From Bactericera cockerelli (Eukaryota; Arthropoda; Insecta; Hemiptera; Triozidae), in assembly GCA_024516035.1 (NCBI GenBank), contig CM044964.1:18047084-18111083 (forward strand): DNA of 64,000 nucleotides, given 5' to 3'. Position 1 is the first letter of the stretch. Every line of letters begins with the position of its first letter. A model generated the notes under the pieces. The model was not told the origin of the DNA, searched no databases, and saw only the letters and a list, made by a program, of their open reading frames with translations. Shown piece after piece: positions 47,301 through 59,300 of the stretch. The position numbers were made by a program, and so were the translations under genes.

Positions 47301-50300
47301 TCTTGTTATCGAAAAAATTAACCAAACTTGAGTTATTCAAGATTTAGAAAAAAAATTGGTCGAAAAAAAACCACCCTGTATGTAATATTTTTGTTTAAAA
47401 AAGTACTCGGGAATCATTTAGAAGTAAAATTATCAAATAAAATTCAGGTCGATCCATTTAAAAATCGAAAGTTGACACCTCAATTTCTGACTTTTGAACC
47501 ACCCTGTATAAAAAAAATTTCATAACTGAAACCGCATAATTAGCACATGTACCCTAGATTTTTTTATTTTTCAAAAACTCTTTCAGGGGCCGAGTAATTT
47601 GAGGTGTCCAAGTTTGGTGGGACACCCTGTATACAATAAAAATGAAAAATAATAGAAAATATTTGAAAACATCTGTCCTAACTAAAGGGCGGGGTTATTG
47701 CCTATGGCAAAAATCTCTAAAAAAATGTTCGTTAATCAACAATCAACGTTAATCAACAACAACAACATCAAAAAAAAAAATCAACATTTTTTTAAATTGT
47801 TATGTGATTATAAGTAATTGGATGTTGATCAGCCATTGTAAGGTCAACATCTGTTTTATTATTACAATAAATAAATACATTGAATTGAATTGAATTGAAT
47901 CATCATAGGGTGGCATCATCGTTAACGATGGTAGCCAGACAGTGGAGGAATGACCCAGCACTTCTATTACTGTCTTTACAAGGAGGCTTATAATTGACAA
48001 GGGCCCGCAGAACCAACCCAATGATAGTCTACTCCCTGTTTATAGTCCCCCAGCCAGACTTGTCGTTCGTCAATATTCTCTTTATAAAAAGTAATTTAAA
48101 ATAAATTAAAATGCTGCTGTTAATTTTGAAAGAACTCTGTGTGTATTTTTATTGTTTGAAGTGTAGATTCATCATAATACATTGTACAAGTAGCTTCCAA
48201 AATCAAATTCAAGAGAAGGTCCAAGGGCGAGTATCCGTTTTGGCAGTCCATTAATTTTCCTGTTATAAGTTAACATTCTGCTGGTAATTTTGAAATAACT
48301 CTGTGTGTATTTTTATTGTTTGCAGTGTAGCTTCATCATATCCCATTGTCCAAGTAGCTTCCAAAATCAAATTCAAGAGGAGGTCCAAGGGCGAGTATCC
48401 GTTTTGGCAGTCCATTAATTTTCCTGTTATAAGTTGACATTCTGCTGGTAATTTTGAAATAACTCTGTGTGTATTTTTATTGTTTGCAGTGTAGCTTCAT
48501 CATATCCCATTGTCCAAATAGCTTCCAAAATCAAATTCGAGAGACGGTCCTAGAGCGATTATCCGTTTTGGCAGTCCATTAATTTTCCTGTTATAAGTTA
48601 ACATTCTGCTGGTAATTTTGAAATAACTCTGTGTGTATTTTTATTGTTTGCAGTGTAGCTTCATCATATCCCATTGTCTAAGTAGCTTCCAAAATCAAAT
48701 TCGAGAGACGGTCCTAGAGCGATTATCCGTTTTGGCAGTCCATTAATTTTCCTGTTATAAGTTAACATTCTGCTGGTAATTTTGAAATAACTCTGTGTGT
48801 ATTTTTATTGTTTGTAGTGTAGATTCATCATAGTGCATTGTCCAAATCGCATCCTAAATCAAGTCCGAATGGGGTTCCGAGGGTCATATCCGTAAAATCA
48901 ATCCTTTTTTGCCTGTGTTAGTGTTTTTTCTACTTAACATTGACGACTGGAAGCTAATTCTGATTCAATTTGACTGTTGATGCTCTCTTCTATGTTCTGT
49001 ACGAGTTGTACTCGACACGTATGGTGGTGTATTATACTGGACTTGATATGCTGAGAATCCAGTAGGACCTCATTTAGTCATCTTGTGTAATCTGCCCCTC
49101 TTCATAATCTACACCCGCACTTGCATTGATTGTTTATCCGCTCTCTCTGGTGTTCGCACACTCCTCGGGCACCTGCATCAACAGTCAACTTCTATGTTCT
49201 CTTATTTCTCCCCATGCCAAAGCCAGGAGATGACGGAATTAGGTCCGAGCAGGGAGTCGGTTGACTCTTTCATTGCCCCTTCCTGTTCCTCAGAGTCTGC
49301 AATGTCGTCCAACTCCTCTTGTATGAAGAAAGGTTCCATAGAGGACGCATCGTGGCATTCCGATTTGTGCTTAACAATGAGCTTGCAAGTATCGTCTAGC
49401 TCTTCTCTGCAATTTTGACAGCACCAGCCAAGAGAACAGAAGCATTTCATTATGGCACACAGTACACAGCACCCATGAATTGGGTCCATTTTTGGGGAGT
49501 AAAGATGCTCTTTTTACTATGAATCTGAAATGATAAGATAATAATATAATATCGCCTTATTTTTACTGCCCGATTAGTATTATGAAGTCCCATTATTTCA
49601 GCAGTAAGCCCAAGACGTATTATTATGTGGTAAATGGTAAAAATCCTAAATGGGAGGATAACTTGGCATGTCCCGCCTGGGTTTCGAGCCCGCGACCTCT
49701 GGAATCTCTGGATTCACACAGTGCCGCCTTTACCACTGAGCTACCGGGACAGAACAGAATCATTCTAATGATTCAAAGATAACAAAATGTACTACCGAGT
49801 CCACCTGTCACAATTATTATTATTTAACACTTTATTGGTCAACTACATGATACATTCAACAAAATATAACATAAAAAAAGAACACAATAGAATATGTAGT
49901 GAACCAAGGGGCGAGGTTTAAGCCTGTGGCTTTCTCTTCCACCGAATACCATCTAATGTTATTGGTGTGTAAGCAAAAAAGATTCTTATATTTTTGCTCT
50001 GGGACGAAAATTTCTGGGGATATAGAGGTGGAGGGAATGGAAGTAGGTGTACAAAATTACACTCCTGAAGGCTCCACCATTTAGTTTTTTCACAAAATTC
50101 TTTTGATGTGTGGTTCATGGGGGTCAGTTTTCATTATTTTTTGATATCTTCAATTTCAACCGGATTATTTTTTGATATCTTTTTCGTTAACTTAGAAATA
50201 TCGAAAAATTCATGGAAATCAATCCGCTATATTGATATAAGTACTTGGAGTTTCCTCTACAAAATAAAATTTAAAAAAAGTCATTGTAGGAGCCTCCACA

Positions 50301-53300
50301 GGGGTGGAACTTCGTTCATCCATTTCCATTTGAATCCCGGTAGGGTTAGCTTTTTTCGGCTCTTTTTCTAAAATAACAGGGGGCCTTGAGCCTACTCATA
50401 CGCATTAAAACATTCACTTACCCAATATACAGACGGAAGCGCGTCTAGTCGTAGATTACCAGCAGCAGTGACGTGCAAGTAGAACTACTTGGCAGTGCTG
50501 ATAGCGGCCGGTGTAGCGAAGCCGCCTTGCAAATCTCGGCGAGAGCTTGCAGGGGTCTTCTTGCTTGTGGAGGTTGAAGTCTATTCAGATGAAATCTATT
50601 CTTTGAGAGTGTAGATGATTTGGAAAAACTATTGAGATTTATATGTTTAGAAAATTATTTTTCGAAGTAATGATTTTTTCTTAAGTTAGTATCGAACAAA
50701 TTATTGGCTCTCATATATATTTTTTGGCCTAATTATTACTTAACACGTATGAGACGGGTCCTATTTTCTATAGTTTGTACGCTGGGACGGCTTCAAATTA
50801 GGGTATGTGTTCCAAATATGACAACAACAACAAAAAATTGGGACGGGCGAGTACAAAAATATATTAAAAATTGCATTATCTGTGCCCACCGGTGGGTCAC
50901 ATTACAAGGGAATTTGAAGAAAAAAAAGTGACCCACCTGTGGGCACGCCGTCTCATACGTGTTAATAATAATTATAATAAATCATTGGTTTTATTTTTCA
51001 TACTTTTTTGCATACAGAGGACCCATCCTAAGTCATTTTTATTTCTCTTCTAAGATTCATTCCTATTACTTCCTATAAATAATATTAGAATTCGGAAGTA
51101 TTGTTTTCGTTTCTGTATTTTTCCCCCCTTGGATTTCAATTTCGTATTTCTGGCCGTTTCACAACCTCCTGAGAAACTTTGGTTTAGTGTCTGTCTGTCG
51201 GTCTGTTAAATACATTCTTTCTAACGCGCAGAAACTGAACGGATTTAAACGAAATTTTGTAAACATATTGAAGATATATTGTGGATTCTCCCATTTTAAA
51301 TTAATCGACTTCGCACTTGCGGTTCTTTGAGATAGAGACCATGCGCCTGATCTCTATTACTTCCGAGAAATTTCTAATATTAGAAATCGGAAGAATTGTG
51401 TTCGTTTTTGTAAAAAAAAAAATATTTTTTGCTCCGATTTCAATTTTTTTTTCATATTTCTGGATGTTTCATAACCTCCTGAGCAACTTTGGTTTTGTGT
51501 CCGTCTGTCGGTCCGTCGATCCCTCGGTCTGTTCAAAATATTCCTTGTAACGCGCAAATCTCAGAAAGTACTCAACGGATTTTGATTAAATTTTGCAGAG
51601 ATATAGGAGACGTTCTGTAGATGGTCCCATTTTAAATTCATCAAATTCGTACTAGCGGTTCTGGGTGAAAGAGACCATGCGCCTGACCACTAACTTTTTA
51701 CTTAAACGCTTATATCTCGTGAACGGTACACCCGATTTTGATGAAATTTTGTATGACAGACAATATTCTTCTCAATCTCCCCTTCTGTTCTCAGACAAGC
51801 TGAACTTCCCCTGGAGTGTGAACATAAGCAACGTGGTCTCCTACACCACCCTAGCTGGCCCCGCCCCTGAGAGGAGGATGCAGCTCTACCTGCTCAAGCC
51901 CCTGGATGTGAACTGCTCCATCGCTGTGAATGTGAAGCGAGATGCTGTGGATGTGGAGACGTCTCAGTCTGGTAGGTTTATTATTATTATTATTATTATT
52001 TTTAAAGATGAGTGTTTCACAGCTGTTTTTATTTCGTAGCCATGAAACAGGAGCTACTGTAGACGCTTGTGGTCTGTGTTGTAGCCTGCCCATCCCGTAG
52101 TATGCCTCCCCTCTGATGGGCGAGAAGTGACACAATACTTCCCAATTATGTGCTGGGTCAACACGAGCGCACCGGAAGGTATCCCTTACAAACAATTGTA
52201 ACCAAATTAATAATACAAATTTTTGTCGGCACGGGGGATCGAACCCGGGACCTTCCGCATGGCAAGCGAGTGCTTAACCACTGAGCAAATCGGGTCATAT
52301 TATAGATAAATGTATTTTATTATTATTATGGCATACAGCGCAAGATAATTTATTTTTTATCCGTACAATACAAATTACTAACATCGAGAATAAACCATAT
52401 TCTTTCGACGTTAGCTAAATCGCTTTCAATCATACACCAAACTTTGTGAGAATGTGGCCTGTACTCGTGGCACATGATTGCACTTCGGAAACATTGAAAT
52501 ATCCTGGAACCATTTTTTATGACGAGGTCATTTTTTTATTAGGAGGACAAAGTAACGTACAATATTTACAGTATAAAATGAATACAAAATAAATAGGTAC
52601 ATGATAAAATAGTTTGGAAAAAAAAAAAAAAAAAACAAAGAAGAAAATAATACTAATGTCCTAATTAAAGGGAGCGTGCAAAGCATAGCGCGCTAACTCA
52701 CTCTGCCACTGTGGCTACTTAATTATTATTATTGGCCTCGGTGAAATAACGTTATGAATCATTTCTAATAACTAATGAGGTTTACTGCTCTACCCCAGCC
52801 CTCCCCACCCCCGAGTCCCCTGCATAGCGTGGCCTTCACTATCCACCTGAACACTTCTCGCGTGGACCTCAACATCTGCGAACCCCAGGTAGATCTGCTG
52901 ACCCAGCTGCTGGCTGGCCATGTGCTGGAGTGTGCATCGAACCTGCGAACCCTGGTCTCCTGGTCGGGAGACGCCGCCAGGAGTGGGATGGCCGGTAGGA
53001 GACACTTTCCTTTGTTATAACTTTGTTTTCTTGTTCATATTTGAAGACCATTCTTCAATAACACCTTACAATATTAATGTTCTTCGTGAGACTCCTACAT
53101 CACTAAAAATTAAACTTCAGAACCTTGTTTCCATCCGCGCGATCAATGCGCAGAGCCAACCTTTATTTAGGTCCTTTTTACTTCCGAGAAAGTTCTAATA
53201 TTAGAAATCGGAAGTATCGTGTTCGTTTTTGTAAAAAAAAATATTTTTTTGCTCCGATTTCAATTTTTTTTCTTTCTTGTTCATATTTGAAGACCACTCT

Positions 53301-56300
53301 TCAATAGTGATCTAAGTGCCAAAAAGTTCATTTCGAGATAATTTTTATTTATTTAGTTACACTTTATTTTTATTTTTTTTTACAAAACAGTCAACAACAA
53401 CAAATTATTAACAATAAATTTTATAAAAAAAAAACTTAGAAACGTGTACATAAAATTAAAGATACGTAATAACGTAATACGTCTTGGGCGTACTGCTTAA
53501 TAAAAACGGACTTAATAGTCCTAATCGGGCAGTATAAATAAGGCGATAATTTTATTATTATTGTATTTTACTGTATTGTATTTTATTGTATTGTATTTTA
53601 CTGTATTGTATTGTAATGTATTGTATTGCATTGCATTGTACTGTATTGTATTGTATTGTACTGTATTGTGCTCATCAGAGATCCCGCCCCCAGACGTGAA
53701 GGTCTCAGCGCTGGTGCAGTGGACTCTGGCCCGCCTAGGACTACACCTGCGCATCGTAACATATTATTGTATTGTATTGTACTGTATTGTATTGTATTGT
53801 ATTGTATTGTATTGTATTGTGCTCATCAGAGACCCCGCCCCCAGACGTGAAGGTCTCAGCGCTGGTGCAGTGGACTCTGGCCCGCCTAGGACTACACCTG
53901 CGCATCGTAACATATTATTGTATTGTATTGTACTGTATTGTATTGTATTGTATTGTATTGTATTGTATTGTACTGTATTGTATTGTATTGTATTGTATTG
54001 TATTGTATTGTATTGTATTGTATTGTACTGTATTGTATTGTATTGTATTGTATTGTATTGTATTGTATTGTATTGTATTGTATTGTATTGTATTGTATTG
54101 TATTGTATTGTATTGTATTGTATTGTATTGTATTGTATTGTATTGTATTGTATTGTATTGTATTGTACTGTATTGTATTGTATTGTATTGTGTTGTGTTG
54201 TATTGTACTGTATTGTATTGTACTGTATTGTATTGTACTGTATTGTATTGTATTGTATTGTATTGTATTGTATTGTACTGTATTGTATAGTATTTGTATT
54301 GTATTGTATTGTATTGTATTGCATTGTATTGTAATGTATTGTATTGTATTGTATTGTATTGTGCTCATCAGAGTCCCCGCCCCCAGACGTGAAGGTCTCA
54401 GCGCTGGTGCAGTGGACTCTGGCCCGCCTAGGACTACACCTGCGCACCGTAACATATTATTGTATTGTATTGTACTGTATTGTATTGTATTGTATTGTAC
54501 TGTACTGTATTGTATTGTATTGTATTGTATTGTATTGTATTGTATTGTATTGTACTGTACTGTATTGTATTGTATTGTATTGTATTGTATTGTATTGTAT
54601 TGTACTGTACTGTATTGTATAGTATGTATTGTATAGTATTGTATTGTACTCTATTGCATTGTATTGTATTGTATTATATTGTATTGTATTGTGCTCATCA
54701 GAGACCCCGCCCCCAGACGTGAAGGTCTCAGCGCTGGTGCAGTGGACTCTGGCCCGCCTAGGACTATACCTGCGCACCGTAACATATTATTGTATTGTAT
54801 TGTATTGTATTGTATTGTATTGTACTGTATTGTATTGTATTGTACTGTATTGTGCTCATCAGAGACCCCGCCCCCTGACGTGAAGGTCTAAGGGCTGGTG
54901 CAGTGGACTCTGGCCCGCCTAGGTCTACATCTGCGCACCGTAACATATTATTGTATTGTATTGTATTGTATTGTATTGTATTGTATTGTATTGTGCTCAT
55001 CAGAGACCCCGCCCCCTGACGTGAAGGTCTCAGCGCTGGTCCAGTGGACCCTGGCCCGCCTAGGACTTCACCTGCGTACTGTGACGTCACGGCCCGGGCA
55101 GGAGTGCCGCAAGATGTCCCTACAGATGGAGGAGCTGATACTGTCCATGGACTGCCAGCCACCCTCCTACCAGATGGTCAAGCTCAAGGTGGCCTCTGCC
55201 CAGATGTTCCACTTCAAGAGGTGAAACAAATTTATGTATTTTATTTTATTTTAATTTTTTTAACACTTAGACGACCGGGTCTACCACCTGTGGTACACGC
55301 ACGTTCGTACGGAATGAACCGGGTGTACCATCGGTGGTATACACATAGCCGATAGCCGTATTCTTGCCGGACCCACAAGAGAATTCACGAAAAACCATGC
55401 CGGTCGTCTAAGTGTTAATCTCTGTTTACACACTATAAAAACAAGGAGTAGACCAGCATTGGCTTGGTTCTGGGGGCCCTTGTCAATTATTAGCCTCCTT
55501 GTATAGACAGTGGGAGAAGTGCTGAGTCATTTCTCTACTGTCTGGCTGTCATCGTTCACGATGACGCCACCCTATATGATGATTACACGCATATTATATG
55601 CAATTGCGTAAACAGGTAAGAGGATTTTAAATTAAAAAAAAAATATTACAGGGGAAAAGATAAAGCCTCTTTACACATTTCTTTAAATGAGTTAATATTA
55701 TTACTAAGGTCTAAAGTAGAGGAATTTGCGTTGTAAGTTATGAGGGAGGAAATCAATGGAAAGTCGAGGTATATCATTATTAACAGGCCAGCCGAATGTA
55801 AAAAAAAAAAAGATTACATATCAAAAGCTAAGTAGGTTACATTTAACATTACATTTTTATTACATAATTATCAAAAGCACAATAGTTTATAATATAATTA
55901 TCAAACATTACATTTTTTTTTTAATTTGAGTTTAACGTTGTTTTTAATTGCATGCTCATATCACGACGGGGGTATATTAACCCTTCATTCGCTAGAAACT
56001 CACAAACCAGCTACTCAAATTAACCTCACCCAGCCTGAGCGGGGCCGGGAATAGCCAGCATCAGGAGGGTTCGAATTTGAATGGACAACCATCAAAGTCC
56101 TATCCTCGCTGGACGTTTCTTAACTTCTCGCAGCTTTGTTAATAGCTTATTATTAACTCCCCTCTACTCTCTACATCATTCATAACCACTTCCATGGAGT
56201 ATGAAAAAAAAAAAAAAAAAAAAAAAAAAATGCAAAAGAAAAACAGAAAAAAAGAAGGAAAAAAAAATGTATTTAAACTGATAGATATGCTGTGTACTGG

Positions 56301-59300
56301 CAATCAGCAAAAATGCTGACAGCTTCTTTGTTGTATTTTTTTTTTTTTTTTTTTTTAAGTGGGGTTTAACGTCGCTTTCAACTGCCATGGTCATATCACG
56401 ACGGGGGTTTTACCCTATATTCGCAGGAAACTCACAAACCTGCTACTCACATTGACCTCACCCAGCCTGAGTGGGGCCGGGAAAAGCCAGCGTCACGAGA
56501 ATTAGAATTTGAATGGTCACCCATCCAAGTCTTAACCTCGCTGGATGTCGCTTAACTTCGGTGTTCTGAAGGGAACCGGTGTATTCAACATGCCATCGAC
56601 GCTGGCCCTGTATTTTTTTGATAATATATATAACATTTGTTTCTCTCTGCACAGAGCGAGTCTGGAGGATCCCTGGCTGCTAGGGGACTACCGCGGCGTG
56701 ATCATGAAGGCCAATGAGTTGGAGTCGCGCCCTCCAGGGGGCGTGGCGGACGAGTCTAATGGGGGCTTCCTGAGTGTCACCCTCACGCGGGCCAACAGCG
56801 ACAACCTGCACTCCAAGATAGGGACCCGGGATCGAGTCCAGAAGTTCAACAAGGTAAAAATGTGGTTGGATGGAAGAGGTCAAAAATTGAGAATCCTGCC
56901 ACATTAAGGGCGGAATTAATAGACAACATCAATAACTTATGTCGTTGGTAAGTGTCGATTTTCCCTATCTTATACAGTACGCAATCCGTGACTTAGCGCC
57001 ACAGAGGTATTACAAAAACGTCTATTAATTCCGCCCTAAATAAATCAAAAAATAATAATAAAAAATAGGCATGAGACAATGCAGGGTGTCCCGGAATTTA
57101 TGATCCACTCAAATATCTCGAGAACGCCTTAAAACTTTGAGAACTAATTCAATTATTAATAAACGACGTGTCATAACAATCTAAAACCAATATACTTAAT
57201 TTCTATTTACTCATATTTTACCTGCTTTTATCTGGTACCCAAGTAGTACATCTTCCGTACCCAACTAGTAATTTTCACCTGCGTGTTTGGTACCCAAGAA
57301 GTAGTTCTGTACCCAAGAAGTACACACCGAGAAAAAATTCTATCCCATCGGTATCCTACTGAATGCAATATGTTGTCTCGCAACGTTTCTAGCTCCGCTC
57401 TACCTTTGTAATCAAATAAGATCCAATCTCATTCACTGAATCATTGGTTCACAACATTGTGAACACTTCCCAAAATTCCACCCCAATAGCTGCGAAACAT
57501 TTTGAAACAATATGTTGCACTCAGTGGGGTCCCGGCTCGAATATTATAATATTAATTCTCTTTAGTGGAAGGTAACCATCTGGCGAGGTTAATGCTCAAA
57601 ACCCACAGAATTTCATTATTATGAGTTTAAAAATCAAATGATTGAGGAAAAATTCATGCATTCCAAGATTTCCACAGACGGGACCCGATGTACAGATCAC
57701 GGATCCACGCGCTGGATTTTTTACATTACAAGTCTAGCGCCTTTATAACAAAACATCAACTAACTAGGTTTGGTAATGTTCATTTTTTTTATTAACAAAA
57801 TAAATTTTATTTTATTTTGAACTGCTCTGAACAAAGAGTTGCCAACTGACACAGTATACAATTCAAACATTCTTGTCATTAGTTATTTAAAAATTTCAGG
57901 GTAGAATGAACTTTTTTGAAGATGAAATTATTTCAGCAGCATCTTTGGGGACAGCTCTTATGAGTACATATGGCGATGGATAATGTTGAGTGTATCCCTG
58001 AGAATTGTTATGCATAATTCTTGGATCTGCTTTTTCTTGATGTTGTGTTTCTTGAATAAATTAACAAGAGAAGATGAAGCACTACCTCGTACACCAAACC
58101 AGAGACCATGAACTTCCCAGTTGGATATTCCATATTTTTCCTTGAAGTAAGGGATGGTAGTAAGGGATAAAAGTTCATTTATGTAATCGTCCTCTCTGTT
58201 TTCAGTTCCTATCCGTCCCCCCCGAGCATTTCAGCCACATCACCGAACTCATAGTCAAGGTGCAGCCCCTGGACTTCCATCCTCCCCCCCTCCACCCTCG
58301 GCGCCTTCCTCAGCATCCTCTCCCCTCTCCTCCGCTCCTCCCGCACCTCCCCCCACACACCCCAAACAGTTGCTCACCTCCAAGTCTGCCACCTATCTGG
58401 GCTCCGACAATCTTGAAGCAGAGCCGAAATTCGTTAACCAATCTTCAGGTTCCGATGTAAAATCTTCAGGTTCCGATGTAAAATGTTCAGGTTACGATGT
58501 AAAATCTCCATCCGATTACCTTCAATCTTCAGGTTCCGATGTAAAATCTTCATCCAATTACCACGGACAGCATGTAAAATCTGCATCCGATTACCTTCAA
58601 TCTTCAGGTTCGGATGTAAAATCTTCATCCGATTACCATGGACAGAATAGCGCTGCCACTACAAAGACATGCCTTAATTCTTCCTATGGTAAAGAAAACA
58701 CTGGAACGATTTCACAAGACACACTGTACTGTCCCAACGTTGGGAAAGCAAGGGACGCTGCGGAAGAAATTGGAGAAAGTCTTGTGCAATCCGTCCCGCC
58801 GCTTCAACCATTGGGAGATCGGTTTACGAAAATCCCCAACGAAGGCCGTTCGCCGTTTACAAATGTAAAAATTCCGCAGAGTCATGAAAATCTCACCGAT
58901 TTTCCGCATTCGGATGTTCCCAATATCACTTCTAGTCCGAACGAAATCAGTTACGTTGATCGTTTTCTCCAAGAGAAAATTAATCAAGATTCTTCTAGCG
59001 AGAAATATCCCAGCAAGGAAGTGTGTTCCACAGGTGTAATGACACCCATTGAGACGACTGAAACTGACACCTCTGAAGTCGATACATTGTCGGGTTTTCA
59101 TGAGCCTAGGAGCAGTGCCGTCGCGCGTCCAAGCCCTTTCACTTCTCTAGTTGGGAGGAAAAGAACACCGCCCGGGGGCTTTGGGTCGCGTCGGTCTAGA
59201 AAAGTATCATCTACCTCCGCAGAATCCTCGGATTACGCGTCTGTTCATCGGAAAATCTCGCATGTTTCCGCCGAAAAATCTTCGGAAACAGTTCAAGAAC

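Larger units (their letters stand above)
53560..55000 (+). repeat. TATTG pentanucleotide satellite carrying partial exon 20 copies
   Basis: About 1.4 kb of (TATTG)n with TACTG variants, containing five copies of the first ~77 bp of Vps13B exon 20. Each copy begins at GTGCTCATCAG|AG, the exon 20 acceptor, and ends ACATATTATTGTATTG. The repeat reads YCIVL in one frame and QYNTI on the other strand, giving long meaningless ORFs. The satellite forms the 3' end of intron 19. Confidence 0.97.

Noticed and set aside
44757..47525. Small ORFs MSYSRFRKKIGRKKTTLYVI... and MDHPVDIFLNHHIGSRNCLK... as genes
   Set aside because: They occur two or three times in both orientations only because they lie in the palindrome arms and spacers. 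No start context, homology or conservation pattern supports them.
53561..54636. Long open frames of 170-257 codons on both strands (YCIVL and QYNTI repeats)
   Set aside because: They are direct translations of the TATTG pentanucleotide, which has no stops in several frames; they are not genes.
58712..59101. Minus-strand 129-codon frame over exon 22
   Set aside because: Antisense of the large Vps13B exon, with no recognisable motif or splice support.
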